Below, piece after piece: positions 36,601 through 51,600 of a DNA stretch of 64,000 nt. The stretch is from W0P28-013 sp051870755 (GTDB taxonomy: Bacteria > Bacteroidota > Bacteroidia > Bacteroidales > Paludibacteraceae): NCBI GenBank assembly GCA_051870755.1, contig JBJECE010000029.1, forward strand, positions 1 to 64,000, given 5' to 3'. Under the pieces are notes generated by a model. That model worked only from the letters and a program-made list of their open reading frames with translations. It made no database searches and was not told the DNA's origin. The translations under genes and the position numbers were made by a program. The first letter of the stretch is position 1. Every line of letters begins with the position of its first letter.

Positions 36601-39600
36601 CCGGCAGCAGCACTACGCTGACCGCTTCGGGCGTTACCGGCGGCACCTATCAGTGGAACACCGGCATATCCGGTAACACGCTTACCGTTTCGACGGCAGG
36701 AACATACACAGTAACAGCCACTTATGGCAATGGTTGCACATCAACAGCATCGGCTACTGTAGTTGTCAATCCGAAACCAACCGTAACGATTACATCGTCG
36801 ATGGGCGACGGCATCTGCCCGGGCGAAAGCACCGTATTGACAGCCAGCGCCGGACAAAGTTATTTGTGGACACCGGGCAACTACACATCGCAAAGCATTA
36901 CGGTGTTGCCGGCGGTTGAAACGCAATATACCGTAGAAGTGGTCGATGCCAACGGTTGCACAGGCACTGCCAAAAAGACCATCAGCATCAAAACGATTCC
37001 GGCAGCCGACATCAGCGGCCCGGCCGTTAGTTGCGCCGGTGAACCGGTTGAATTGGTTGCTTCGGGCGGCTCGGTTTTGTGGAAAGATGACGGCTCTACT
37101 GTGAACCCGCGTACCGTTAACCCGACGGCCACCACAACTTATTACGGTATCATTACCGGCACAAACGGTTGCTCGGTCGAAAAATCGTGGACGGTAAAAG
37201 TTGCCGACAAACCAACCCTCAACATCGTGGGCGAAACCACCATTTGCTACGGCGAAAGCACCACGCTGACCGTTTCGGGTGCCGACACTTATGTGTGGGA
37301 TCATGGTTTAGGGTCGGGCAGTACGGTTACCGTCAATCCGACTGTAACAACCAAATACACCGTAACCGGTACCGATGCCAATGGTTGCACTAACTCGAAA
37401 GATGTTGAAGTTATTGTCAATCCGATACCGACAGCCACTATCACACCCGATAAAACATCGGTATGCGAAGGCGAACAGATAACTCTGACTGCCTCGGGTG
37501 GCGACGACTATATTTGGGATAATGACGATACGGGACCGACCATTACGGTTACGCCCACTGCGCCAAGCACAACATATTCGGTTGTGGCTTACAAAAACGG
37601 CTGCCCAAGTGCCAAAGTAAGTTACAAAGTGGTTGTCAATACCAAACCGACCGTAACGATTACGGCTTCGGCCGACAAGGTTTGCAAAGGTACGGAGGTA
37701 ACCCTGACAGCCAATGGCGCAAGCACTTATTTATGGAGTAACGGCGAAACGACACAAAGCATCAAAGTTACTGCAACGGCCGACGCCACCTATTCGGTAA
37801 CAGGTACCACCAATGGTTGCTCGAATACGGCCACCAAGAAAATTACCGTCAATACGCCGCCGACCATCAATGTTTCCGGTAAGTTGGCCATCTGCAAAGG
37901 CGAATCGACAACACTGACCGCCTCGGGCGCACAGACTTATACCTGGTCTGACGGACTTGGCAATAACGCCTCGGTAACGGTAAGTCCCGTTGTAACAACA
38001 GTTTATACTGTTGTCGGTACCGATGCCAATGGTTGCACGGCATCGAAAAATGTTGAAGTAGAAGTTTACGACAAACCGGCTCCTGTCATTAACGGCGCAA
38101 CCGAAATTTGCGAAGGCGACTACACCACTTTGACGGCTGTCGAAGCGAATGCTGTGGCGTGGGAATGGAGCACCGGCGCCAAAACACAGTCGATAGATGT
38201 TTACGAAGCCGGCACTTATACCGTAACGGTAACCGGCAAGGGTGGTTGCACCACGCAGGCTACGGCCATCGTAACCTACAAGACACCTGTTTCGGGCTCT
38301 ATCAGTGGCGGCGAAACGGCCGTGTGTCAAGGTTCTACGGTAATACTCACCGCCTCGGGCGGCAAAACGTACAAATGGGATTATAACGGTTTCGACAGCC
38401 CGACCTTGACCCTGACCGACATACAAACCACCGGCACGTATTGGGTAACCATTACGGGCGACAACGGTTGTACGCAGCGGTTGAGCAGAACCGTCATCGT
38501 TAATCCGAAACCGACGGTGGACATTACGGGCAGTCTGACCTTCTGCGAAGGTGGCAGCACCACTCTGACGGCTGTCGGCACCGGCGATGTGCTGTGGACC
38601 ACCGGCGCAACTACTAAGGCCATCACCGTGACTGCCGAGGGCGACTACGAAGTTACTTTGACCGATGCCAACGGTTGCATAGCGACAAAATCGGTACATG
38701 TAACGCGCAATGCGCTGCCCGTAGCAATAATCACAGGGTCGAACGAAATATGTGAAGGCGAATCGGTAACACTCGTGGCCTCGGGTGCCGATAGTTACAC
38801 ATGGGATACGGGTGCTACGGCCGACCGCATCACCGTGGCGCCTACTACGACAACAACCTACACCGTAACGCCGCGCACCGGCAACTGTGTGGGCGACCCG
38901 ACAGCGTTTACCGTTACCGTCAATCCGAAACCGCTGATTACCTTCAGTGGCGATACCGAAGTGTGTGAGGGCGAAACGGCTACTATCAAAGCCGACGGCG
39001 CCGACGATTACACATGGAGCAACGGCAAGACGGGTGCAGCCATGACCACGGACCCGCTAACTGCCACAACCACGTTTGTCGTTACCGGTACAAACAAATT
39101 GACCGGTTGCTCGGCGCAAGCGCAATACACGGTTGTGGTTAATCCAAAACCGACGATAACCATTTCCGGTAAGAAAGAGATATGTGCCGGCGAATCCACC
39201 AAATTGACCGTCTCGCCACAAGGCGCAACTTACAAATGGAGCAATGGTTCTACAGAGCGCACAGCATCGTTCGACAACTTGCTGGACGACACCGATTTCT
39301 GGGTAGATGTAACCCTGAATGGCTGCACCGAACGCTACGATGGCACCATCACGGTACATCCGATTCCGGTAGCCGACATTACGACAAATACCGGCAAAAC
39401 GACTGTTTGCCGCGGTCAATCGATTACGCTGACAGCAACGGGCGGTACCACTTATTTGTGGCAGCATGATGGAACGCGTAGTGCCTCGGTAACAGTAACG
39501 CCTAAAGCCGATGCTATTTATACCGTACAAGTCATTGGCGATGGCGACTGCAAAACAACGGCTTCCATCAACATCACGGTGTTGGATTTGCCGAATGCCA

Positions 39601-42600
39601 AAATCACAGCCGATAAAACCACCGTGTGCGAAGGCGACGATGTAACGCTCTCTGCCTCCGACGGTGTGCGTTGGCAGTGGTACAAGGGCAATGACGCTAT
39701 ATCGGGCGCCATCGACCAACACTACACCATAACCGGCGCAGCCTACGGTTCTACCACCTACAGCGTGGAAGTGTACAACGCCAACGACTGCATGGTTCGC
39801 ACAAGTTATTCGTTGGTAGTGCAAAAACAACCCGTTGCCGAAATTTTGGGCGACTTGAATATCTGCCTTGGAGAAAGCACCACGTTGTCGGCTCCCGATG
39901 CTGACAGTTGGTTGTGGAGCACCGGCGCCACGACGAAAACAATAACCGTTTCGCCGACCGCCGACACCGATTATACACTGACAATCAAGTCGGGCGACTG
40001 CACCTCTTCGATAACAGAAACCGTTGTGGTAAATACGCTTCCCGTACCGACATTGACGGCTACGGCCAATACGGTATGTGTGGGCAATTCGACAGTTTTG
40101 ACTGCCGGTACAGGCTATAAATATTACAAATGGAGCACCGGCCAAGAGGGTACCAACATGCGCAGCATCAGCGTATCGCCGACGGCCAAAACCACTTATA
40201 CGGTCGAAGTAACCGATGCGAGCGGTTGTAAAGGTGTTAATCAGATTACGATCGATGTGACGCAAATAGCGCCGCCGACCATCTCTGTTTTGACGGGCAA
40301 CACTATGGTATGCGCCGCCGAAGAGGTTATTCTGCAGGCGAGTGCATCGAATCAATACCAATGGAGCACCAATGTCGGACTCTCTCAAATCAATAACCAA
40401 ACGGTTGTGGTTTATCCGACAAGCACCAGCATTTATACGGTAACAACTACGAATAAAGCCGGTTGCTCGAGTTCGCAGGACATCACCATTACGGTAATGC
40501 CGCTGCCGACGCCCAAAATCACAGGCGAAAATAATGTCTGCAAAGGCGAAAGCCTGACACTGACCGCGACCAGCGATGTGGCGGGCGCCACATTCTTGTG
40601 GAGTACCAACGAAAATACGCCGACCATCACCGTCAAACCGTCGAAAACCACCACTTATAAAGTGTGGGCATCGAACGGACGATGCAAAAATCCGACGCCG
40701 GCCGAAATTACGGTAACCGTCAACGACCTGCCTGCAGCCGCCATTTTAGGTACATCGACTATCTGCCTTGGCGAAAGCACCACGTTGGAAGCCACCGGCG
40801 GCTCGACTTTCCTCTGGAAAGGTATGTCCGGTGCCGAAAAAACATTGGCAAAAATTACCGTTTCGCCCACGCAAACAACCACTTACACCTGTACCGTAAC
40901 CGACGATAAAGGTTGTTCGAAAGATGTAAGTTTGGAAGTAGTAGTCAACAAACTGCCGACGCCGACCATCACCGGAACGACGAAAATTTGTCGTGGCGAA
41001 AGTACTACGCTGACAGCCTCCGGCGGTAATGCTTATTTGTGGACAGGTGATGGCATCGTTACTCCGGGAAATGCCGTGCAAACGGTTTTGCCGGCTTATA
41101 CGACAACTTATACTGTCGAAGTTACCAACGCAAACGGATGTAAGCAAACGGCCGATGTTACCGTCGAGGTGGTACAAGACCCGAAAGTACACATCGAAGG
41201 TCCGACAACCATCTGCTCCGGATCGGCGGCTACACTTAAAGTCGTATCTGACGATAGTCGAACCTATACTTACAAGTGGGCACACGACGGTTCTACCAAT
41301 GCCACTTGCATTGTGAAACCGTTGACAACAACGACTTATAATGTCGAAATATTCGACGGCAAATGCTCAAGAATATTGTCGCATCAAGTAACGGTGAATA
41401 AGATAGAAGACCCGCAAATTTCCGGTCCGGCCCAAATATGCTTGGGCGAATCGACCAAATTGGAGGTAACGAATATGCCGAATCCGTATGTGTCGTATCA
41501 ATGGAGCACGGGCGAAACCACACAAGCCATTGTTGTTAGCCCCGACCAAGTGGGCATGAGCACTTACACCGTAACTGTAACCGACGCCAACGAATGTACG
41601 GCCGAAGCCACCATCGATATTGTGGTGAAATCGCTGCCTGTAGCAAGCGTTACGCAAAATATTGCCTTGTTGTGCGAAGGCGACCACACCGTTACCCTGA
41701 CAGCCACGGGCGCCGGCATCAACGGCACCTACAATTGGTACGAAGACGATTTGGCTACCGTTCCGATAGCGCTTGGTACCGACAACGTTACGTTCACCGA
41801 CTTGCTTGTGAACAAGAAAGTGTATGTAGTTGCCGTCGATAAATTCGGTTGCCAGAGCGAACCGAAAGAGTACGAATTGGTTGTAACACCAAAACCGACG
41901 CCGACTATCACATCGTCCGTACCGTCGAACGTATTGTGCGAAGGCGGAATGTTGCAACTGACGGCTTCCGATCCTGACCCTGATGTTACGTTCAAATGGG
42001 AAGACGGAACAACGGGTGCGCACCTCACCGTAACGGCCGGAGGCGAATACCGCGTTACTGCCACTAACAAAGCCGGTTGTTCGCAGGATGCAAGCATTAC
42101 AATTACAGAAGAGCTTCTGCCTGATGCCAAGATTACGGCGTCGATTATTGCTGGTTCAGGTGCCGGCGCAGGTACCAGCATTTGTGCCGGTACACGCTTG
42201 AAATTGACGGCAGACCCGGAATCGTCTGCTACGATGACTTATACTTACAAGTGGAATACAGGTTCCGTGGCGCGCGAAATTACCGTCAATCCGACAGCTA
42301 CAAAAACCTATTCGGTTATTGTAACCAGCGCATCGGGCTGCTCGAAAGAAGCCTCCATCGAAGTGAAGGTAAATGAGTTTGTAACCATCGAAGGTCCGAA
42401 AGAAGTGTGCGCCGGACAACCCTATGTGCTGAATGCCATAGGCAAAAACTTGAATTATTACGAATGGACGCGAAACGGCGTACCGTTGCCGGACTACGAT
42501 GACGATGCGAGCATCAACTGCGCCGATAGCGTTCCGGTAGGCCAACCGTCTGCCGATGTGGTTTATGGTGTTAAGGCTGTTTACGACAACAACTGCGAAT

Positions 42601-45600
42601 CCGACACCACCTTTACGGTTACCATCTATGCCAAACCTACCGATTTGACAATCAATGGCATACAGGGTATTGATGCTATGGATTCTGTTTGTGTTGGTTC
42701 ATCGAAACAGTTGTCGGTAATGCCGATAAATGGTTCGTCGCTCACACGCGCAACATACAATTGGACAGGTGTTGGCATTGCCGATTCGACTGCAGCCACG
42801 CAGACTATCACGCCGGATGTGGCCGGCATCGAGCCTTATAGTTGCCAAATTACACTTCCGGGTGATTGCGACACTACTGTGATGATCAAATTAAAGGCTG
42901 TTCCGCTGCCCGATTTGTCGGTATGCAAGGACACCACTATCTGCTCGGGTGGCACGGCTATACTGTATCTGACATCGAAGAATAACTGCCCGGCCGGCAC
43001 AACTATTGTGTGGACAAGCACCGGCGGCGGTGGTGGCAGTGGCGATACAATTTACGTCAGTCCTACAACCACAACTACTTATACCATCACGGCCAAAACA
43101 CCGACACCGCTCGAATGTTCGCAAACGGCAACGGTTACCGTGAATGTGATACCGATACAAACGCCGGTTGTAACGCCGACGCCAGCGCTCCTATGTTTGG
43201 ATGCAGGCGGTGTAAGTGAGGTGGACTTGACACTTTCGACGCCTGATATTGACTCCGAAGGTCGAGCGTATAAAGAATTCAAATGGTACACATTAGCAGA
43301 CCCGACAACTATATTGGGTACGGCAGCTGTCGTCACCGTGCCGAAAGCCTCGATTACTGCTTCGCAAACATACGTTGTGGAGGTTACCACACAAGAGGGC
43401 TGTGTAGGTCTGGGCCAAGTGGAGGTGCCTGTGAGCGCTAAACCGTCCGTTTCTATCAAAGGCGAGGACAAAGTGTGCTTCGGCAAGTCGTTGGTACTGC
43501 AAGCCGAAAGCCCGATAAATGTGGCACGTTACGAATGGACAACAAATGTAAGTGCAACGCCATTTGCAACGACACAGAGCGTTACCGTATTCCCGACGGC
43601 TACGGAAAACACATATTATCTGACGGTTTATAATGATAACGATTGCTCGTTCGCGGTGAACCCGGGACACGCTGTAACCATATTGGATGCGCCAAATCCG
43701 ACGATTACGCCTGACCACAATCCGATTTGCGAAGGCGATGATGTAACGCTTACTGCATCTGATCTTAACGGTGGCAGTTGTACCGTTGTGTGGGACGATG
43801 GATCTACCAATCCGGTACGCATTATTCGTGGCTTGACCAATACCACTACTTACAGCGTAACCATGACTAACCAAAACGGTTGCGCCGAAAAGGTTGAGTA
43901 TACGGTAACTGTGAATCCGCTGCCGAAACTGAAAATAACCGGTAATACGCAGGTTTGTGTAGGCGATTCGGTACTGTTGAGCGTAACCGATGCCAATGGT
44001 GTGGCCAACAAATACAGTTGGACAGGCGGCACTTGGAAAGAGGCTACCGACCAAGGTTCGGTGGATAACAGCAAAGTTTGGGTTTATCCGACTGATATTT
44101 CCAATCCTACCTCATATTGTGTAACCTCGGTTGATGTAAACGGCTGTAATGGTCCGGAGGTTTGTCACGAGATATTGGCCTACTCCAAACCGATAGCCAA
44201 GATTAACGGCAAACAGATGGCCACCGACACGATATGTGTGGGCGAAAGCCTGATACTGACGGCATCGGGTGGTACCAAATACAAATGGAGTACTAACGCC
44301 GAATCGGAACAGATAACTACACCGGTTTACAATGCGCCGACATCGACTTTGGCAGGACAACAGCAGTCATACGTCTTCTGGGTAGATGTGTACAACGAGG
44401 CCAACTGCGTAGAGCGCGACTCTATCTGGATAAAAGTGGCGGCCAAACCGTTGGCATCTATCACTGTTGGAGGTTCCGGCGCAACGACCGTTTGCGAAAA
44501 TGACGCCGTAGTCTTACAAGGCTCTGCAAATGCTGTGGCTAATACTCCGGCCGGTACTTACCACTCGTATATGTGGACGAACAACACGGGTGAAACTATC
44601 AACAACCCGAATCAGAAAGATATTACCGTCAATCCGACAAAAACGACCACTTACTATCTGACGGTAACCGACAACGAAACCGGTTGCGAACGTACCGTGC
44701 AGCAGATTATCAATGTCAATCCGCTGCCGAAAGTAAGTTTCGCCGAAGCCGACACCGTTATTTGCGAGTTCGATGAATTCCACTTGAGCATTGTGGGCGA
44801 TGTTACTAATTGCACAATCACTTGGGAAAAATCGAAGGGCGGAGTTGATCAGCCTGCGGATGCTGTTAAATGGGAAGGCCTGACCGACATCTACGACAAT
44901 CCCGAGACGAGCGACTACGTCTATCGTGCGCACATCACGGACAACTACACATTGTGCGAGCGCGTGCTTGAACACAAATTGAATTCCACTCGTGCGCTGC
45001 AACCGGCCATTACGATAGACAACGGCGAAACGGACATTATGTGTCAGGGCGAAATCCGTACGTTGCTTGCATCTAACAATTATGGTGAGTACGATGTAGT
45101 TAATGCTGACTTTGTATGGATGCAGGGCAAGGACACAATATCGACGAGTGTCAACCAAAAGAGCATCGATGTAAGTCCGCGTACGAACACAGTCTATACG
45201 TTAGTCATGCGCGATGTAATAAGCGGTTGCATCCGTTCTGTCGATACGATGATTGTGGTATTGCCGCTGTCGCAGGTAGATGTGCCCGAACCCGACGATC
45301 AGACCATTTGCGAGGACGACCTCTATCGGTTGACGGTAAACGGCGTGTCTGCTACCGATAATGTAAGTTGGGAGATAAATGGTAAGCCGCAAAGTGCTTG
45401 GAATGGTAAAACAACCATCGAAGAGTATCCAAAATCAGGTTACTACACATATATGGTGAAGGTACACAACATCAATAGTTGCGATACCACCATTACGCGC
45501 CGCGTGCAGGTGAACAGCGCACCGAGACCATCTATCGAATTTAATTCTACTGTTACCGACACGCTTTGCCAGGGCGAAACCGTACTAATGGAAGCGAAAA

Positions 45601-48600
45601 ACTCGGTTGGCTATTGGGGTACAGATAGGTTTACATACGCATGGTTGCAGGGTAACGACACGCTGGTGCTCAACAACCGGCAACTATCCGTGGCACCCGA
45701 AAGCACAACCACTTACACGTTCTCCATTACCGACCGCGCATCGGGCTGCACACGCCGTGTCGATACCACCATTGTGGTGTACAATCGTCCGAAAGTGCAG
45801 TTGAATGAGGTGCCTGCCCGCATTTGCGCCGGCGACAATTACACGCTGGAACTGACCGGCCTGCAATCCGGCGAAACTGTGGTTTGGGAGAAGTATGACA
45901 AGCATAATTCGTTATTGACGAAACACGAGGACGGCCGCACCAGCTTTGCCGACAATCCTACGGTTGGTGAATACACCTATTATGCCAAGGTTAAAAATGG
46001 GCATTGCGATACAACACTGACGCGCAAACTGACCGTGAGCAACGCACCGACGCCGACAATATCGTTTGCCATGGGTACATCGGATATTATTTGCGAAGGC
46101 GAATATGTGGTATTGTTGGGTTCGCACGATGGCGGCGGTTATTACTTCTCGAAACACAGCATAACTTGGTTGCGCAAGACGGCCACCACGCTCGATACGT
46201 TGGCGATGAACGATCGTCAATTGACGCAGTATCCGCAGCAAACCACTACCTATATGTTGGCCGTAACCGATGTGGAATCGGGCTGCACCAACATTGTGGA
46301 TACCACAGTGGTTGTTAAACCGCGTCCGGCTGTTAAATTGGTGGTTACGCTGCCGGAAGGTTCCGCACCTAATACCATCTGCTTGGGCGATTCCATCACG
46401 ATGCAGATAATCGATACGGTAGCGGGTACTACCACCGGATTGAAAGCACAATGGAAACGCAACGGCGTGTTGATACCCGAATGGGAGGATAAATTCGAGA
46501 TATTCAACCATGCACCGACTGTACCCGAGTTGTACGAAGTAACGGTTAGCAACGCAACATGTCCTATTTACCTGAACTACGATTTGAAGGTGAACTATGT
46601 GCCCGACCCGACAGTGGAATTGCGTAGCGGTTCGCTTGTCAACTGCGAAGGTACACGCGTTGATTTGGGCGGTAAATTTGCCAAAGAACCGGGATTTGTG
46701 TACGAATGGACATCGAGCACGGCCGGCGAAGTGATAGCCGATGCTACCAACAAGGATATTGTGGTTTATCCGAACACGACCACCACATACACCTACACGG
46801 TAACCGATACGGTAACCGGTTGCTCGCGTTACGATAACATTCAAGTTGTCGTCAACAAACGCCCGAAAGTGGCGCTGCGTGTCGATTATCCCGATGGTGC
46901 CGACGGCAACAAGATTTGCCAAACCGAAGCGGTAACACTCACCTTAACCGACGAAACCACCGGCGTTACAACCGAATGGTACAAAGATGGTGTGCCTGTG
47001 GCCGAATGGGCAAACAAACTGTCGGTAGTGGATGTGCCTGACGTTTCGACGAAATATTCTGTGATTGTGCGCAATACGAATTGCGAATTGCAACTCGATA
47101 CGTCTATCGTGGTAAATCCTGTGCCCGACCCGAGCATTCACATTGTTGGCGCCGGCTCGAAGACTATTTGCGAAGGCCAGCAGCTCGAATTGGCAGCCAT
47201 GATAGCGCAGGACAATCGATATACTTATAGGTGGACATCGAGCAATAAGAATGAACGTTTTAGCGATGCCACGTTGACGAACCAAATAGTCAGACCAACT
47301 ACCACGACGACTTACACCTACACGGTAACCGACCCGAATACAGGTTGCTCGCGCTTCGACACATTGCGCATCATAGTAAACCTGAAACCGGTAGTTACCA
47401 TGGAAATAAGTCTGCCGGCTACGGCCACCGCCGATAGCACCATTTGTGCCGGCGAGGCCATCACGTTGCGCGTGCTGACGCCCGATGTAGGAACACTCTA
47501 CACCAAGTGGTTTGCCAACAATGTGGAACAGCCGCAATGGGAGAATATGATGGAAATAGTGAATGTAACGCCTGACGAAACGACCGATTACCGTGTCGAA
47601 GTGAGCAACGGCAACTGCACGGCTGCTCCGCTCGAACAGCGCGTGAAAGTGCTTGGCGTTCCTGACCCGAGCATCGCTATCGACAAAGGTTTGCAAACCA
47701 TGTGCGAGGGCGAACAGTTGATATTGAGGGCTGTATCGCCGCAGCAACCGGGATTTGAATACCAATGGTTGTCAAGCACGGCATCCGATGTGATTAGCAA
47801 TCCTACTGCCCAATCAATCACTGTTTATCCGACGGCTATCACTACCTATTCGTATGTGATAACCGACCCGGCGACCGGTTGTGTGCGTGTTGGCCAAATC
47901 GAAATCAACGTCAATAAGAAACCGAATGTGCGCTTGGTTGATGGCAACAACAATTTGGCTAAAGATACGCTCATCTGTGGCGGCGAAACGGTTACGTTCC
48001 GTGTCGATGGCGACTTGACCAACTTGACGTTCGAGTGGTACAAAGACAATAAGATGGAATTGGAGATGTCGTCGCGCTACACCGATATGCCGGCGGTTGA
48101 TGCCAAATACCATGTCATCGTAACCGACACCATGACCGGCTGTAAGACGGCCATTGGCGAACTGGGTTGCAAAGTGTCGGTAAATGTGATGCCTGCACCG
48201 TCGATTGTGATTGTCGGCACCGATGTCGATAACCAATTGTGCAAAGGCGAAAGCATTACACTGAAAGGCATCGAAGACCAACCCCACAACGAAACCGAGT
48301 ACATCTATCAATGGTACGATGGCGGCCGACCGCTGAGCAGATATGGTTACGACCAACAGATAACCGTAGCGCCGACGGCCACAACCACCTACATCTACAA
48401 GGTTACCAGCATTGCCACCGGTTGTGAGCGCAGTGCCGATACCACCATTTATGTGTACGACCGTCCGCAAGTGGTGCTCGAGAAATCGATGAGCGAAGGC
48501 GAAACCTATTGTGCCGGCGATCCCATCACACTGTCTGTGAAACCGGTAGAAGGAACAGGTACCAATGCCGACGATTTGAAGTATCAGTGGTTGCGCAACA

Positions 48601-51600
48601 ACGAAGTGCTGCCCGAAACATCGGCTACGTTGGTTGACAGACCAATGGGCGCGGCAGATAACTTGAACGACACGGTTTACAACTATGTGGCCATAGTACA
48701 AAACAAACATAGTTTATGCCAGGCCGATTTGACCAATCTGACCTTCTCGGTTACCGTCAAACCGCTGCCCGTGCCGACTATCAGTGTGTACGACAACAAC
48801 GGCGCCCCGATTACGGCTTCACAATTGATTTGTCCGAATCGGAATATTCGCTTGCAAGGCACGAATTTGTCGGGTAAACCATTTGAATACATTTGGTATT
48901 CGCAGAACGAAGAGGACATTGCGCCAACCGAAAAACCGAACGAAGTTTGGGTTTCGCCGGCCACTACCACCACTTACACGCTGACCGTACGCAACAAAGA
49001 GACCGGTTGCGAGCGCAGTGCTACCACTACCGTGCATGTGCAGCCCGTACCGAACATCATGATAACGTCGTCGGCCAAAGTGGTCGATGGTAAATCGGTG
49101 GCTTGTGTAAACGATCCGGAGATAATCCTGAAAGTTGTGGCAGCTGATGGCTCCGAACTGAATATGAAAAACTACATATTCTATTGGTACGAAGATGGCA
49201 CAGAGATTGGTAAGAGTGCCGAAATCGTGGTAGATGCACTTGCCGCATCGACGCGCAACTACACCGTTGAGGTTATCAATCGTGTGGCATCGATAGCATG
49301 TCCGGTTACGGCTGCGCACCAAGTGGTAGTGATGGAAGCACCCACTACGGTTACCATCGATGCCTATGTGGACGATGTAGTATTGCCTGAAGGTGGTTTC
49401 GTCTGCGCCGGTTCGGCCGTCAAACTCGAGGCCAAGAAACAGCCGAATATGACCTACGAATGGCGCGATAATTGGGGAACCATCTACACCGAGAACAACA
49501 AACAGACGTTCGAAGTGTATCCGCAAAAGACGACAACCTACACCGTGAAAGTAACCAACATGGCCGGTTGTTCGTACGAAGTGTCGCGCCAGATATTGGT
49601 AAATGCGTTGCCGACGGTTGCCGTATCGGGCATCAAGACATTCTGTCTGGAAACGGTGGGCGAAACCTTTACTCTGACAGCGACTGCTAATCCGTACAGT
49701 TCGAAAAATACCGAAATCGTATGGACATACCAAGTAAATGGTGGCACGAATACCTATACGGGAACGTCGCTCAAATTTACTCCGCAAACCACCGGCGAAT
49801 TTGTATTCACTGTTGTGGCGCGCCACACGGCCAACGGTATTACTTGCGAATCTGTTCCGGCTACGCATATAGTCAATGTGGCGGGTGTGCCGCAGGTAGG
49901 CGTTGCCGATGTGAAAGTAGTATCGTCGCAGAATGGGCAGGCCTGCATCAATACACCGATAGAATTTGAAGCCACAGCCGGTTATACCAAGTATGTGTTT
50001 GGTAAGACTGACGGTACTATCTACACGCCTATGCAAGAGAGCGACTTGAACACGTGGAACACGATTCAGACCGTCGACGGTACGTGGATGTACTATTGCG
50101 ACTTCTACAATGCGGCCGGTTGCCGTACACGGCAAACGATTATGGTGAAAGTGAACCAACTGCCCGATGCCATTACCATATCGGCAGCCGGCACCGACAC
50201 CTACAATTACGTTGCCAACAAGGAGATAACCATCTGCGAAGGCGGCAATGTAACCCTGACGGCCGATGCCTCGGGCAACGACAATGTTTACTCGTGGCGC
50301 GATACCGACGGTAAAGTTTGGGGTACAGCGAAGGCGGTAACCGTCGATCCGAAACTGACCACCGAATATCAACTGATAGTAACCAACGCCAGCGGCTGTC
50401 AGGTTACGAGCAAGTTCACCGTCAAGGTTATTCCGATGGACAAACTGATCGTAACAGCCAACAAAGTTACCGGCACTTATGCCATCTGCCAAGGCTCGAC
50501 CGATAAGGTGGCGTTGCGTGTCGAAGGATCGTCGTCGAGTTACTACGATTGGTACTCGTCGTTGGGCGAAAAACTGACCAACCAACCGTCGAGCATCGTC
50601 ATCGCGGCGCCGACCCAAGATGTGGAATGGTTCGTTTCGGTAACGTCGAGCGCCAACGCCAACGGTACCAACTGTAAGAGCATCGCAAGCGTCAAGATAG
50701 ACGTGGTGCCGCTGCCAAACAATGCTACGGGCAGCATACTCGTCGAAAATGGTTCGCAGACCGTATGTGCCGGTGCTACTGTAGTGCTTGTAGGCGACCA
50801 AGCCGACGCCGAAACCTATCGTTGGAGTACGGGCGAAATCAAACCGCAAATTTCGGTAACGATTCCGAACTTCATCAACGATACGGTAGTCGAATATTGG
50901 GCTATCGGGCGCAACAGCCTCGGCTGTGAAAACACGGCGGATACCATGCGCATCGTGCTGAACGTGAAACCCGAACCGGAACCGAAAGTCATCAGCCCGA
51001 CCATCTGCTACGAGAGTCAGCCATTGCGCCTCGAAGCAGCCGACAAAGGCTTGACTTATCGCTGGTACGACGAAACCGGCACTGAGATTTCGCGCAAATA
51101 CTATTGCGAAATCAAGCACGACGAAGCCGGCATCTACACCTACAAACTGACTGCCATCAACAACGCAGGTTGCGAAGCGACCATTTCGGTAGTGGTAACT
51201 GTGGTGCCGTTCAAAGCCAATCCGGCCGGTCTGACTTACCTCTGCTCGGGCAGTTCGTCGCAGATTTGGGTTGATGGATGCTCGCTGGCCGAAGGCTATC
51301 AGTTCCGTTGGACGTATGCCGGCAACATCATCAGCACGGCCGACACGATAACCGTATCGGCACTCGGCACCTATTTCGTCGAAGTGATAACGCCGTGGAT
51401 GACAACCGATATGGCTACGTTCGAGGTGAAACAGAGCGAAACACCGGCCGTCAAGTTTGGAACACCCAACCCGACATGTCAGGGCGACAGGTTTGTCAAT
51501 ATTCCGTACACCATCATTGGCGGCAATCCGACCAGCTATTCGTTGCTGTTCGATGCCGTAATGCACGACCTTGGCTTTGTCGATGTGATGGACGCTACCA

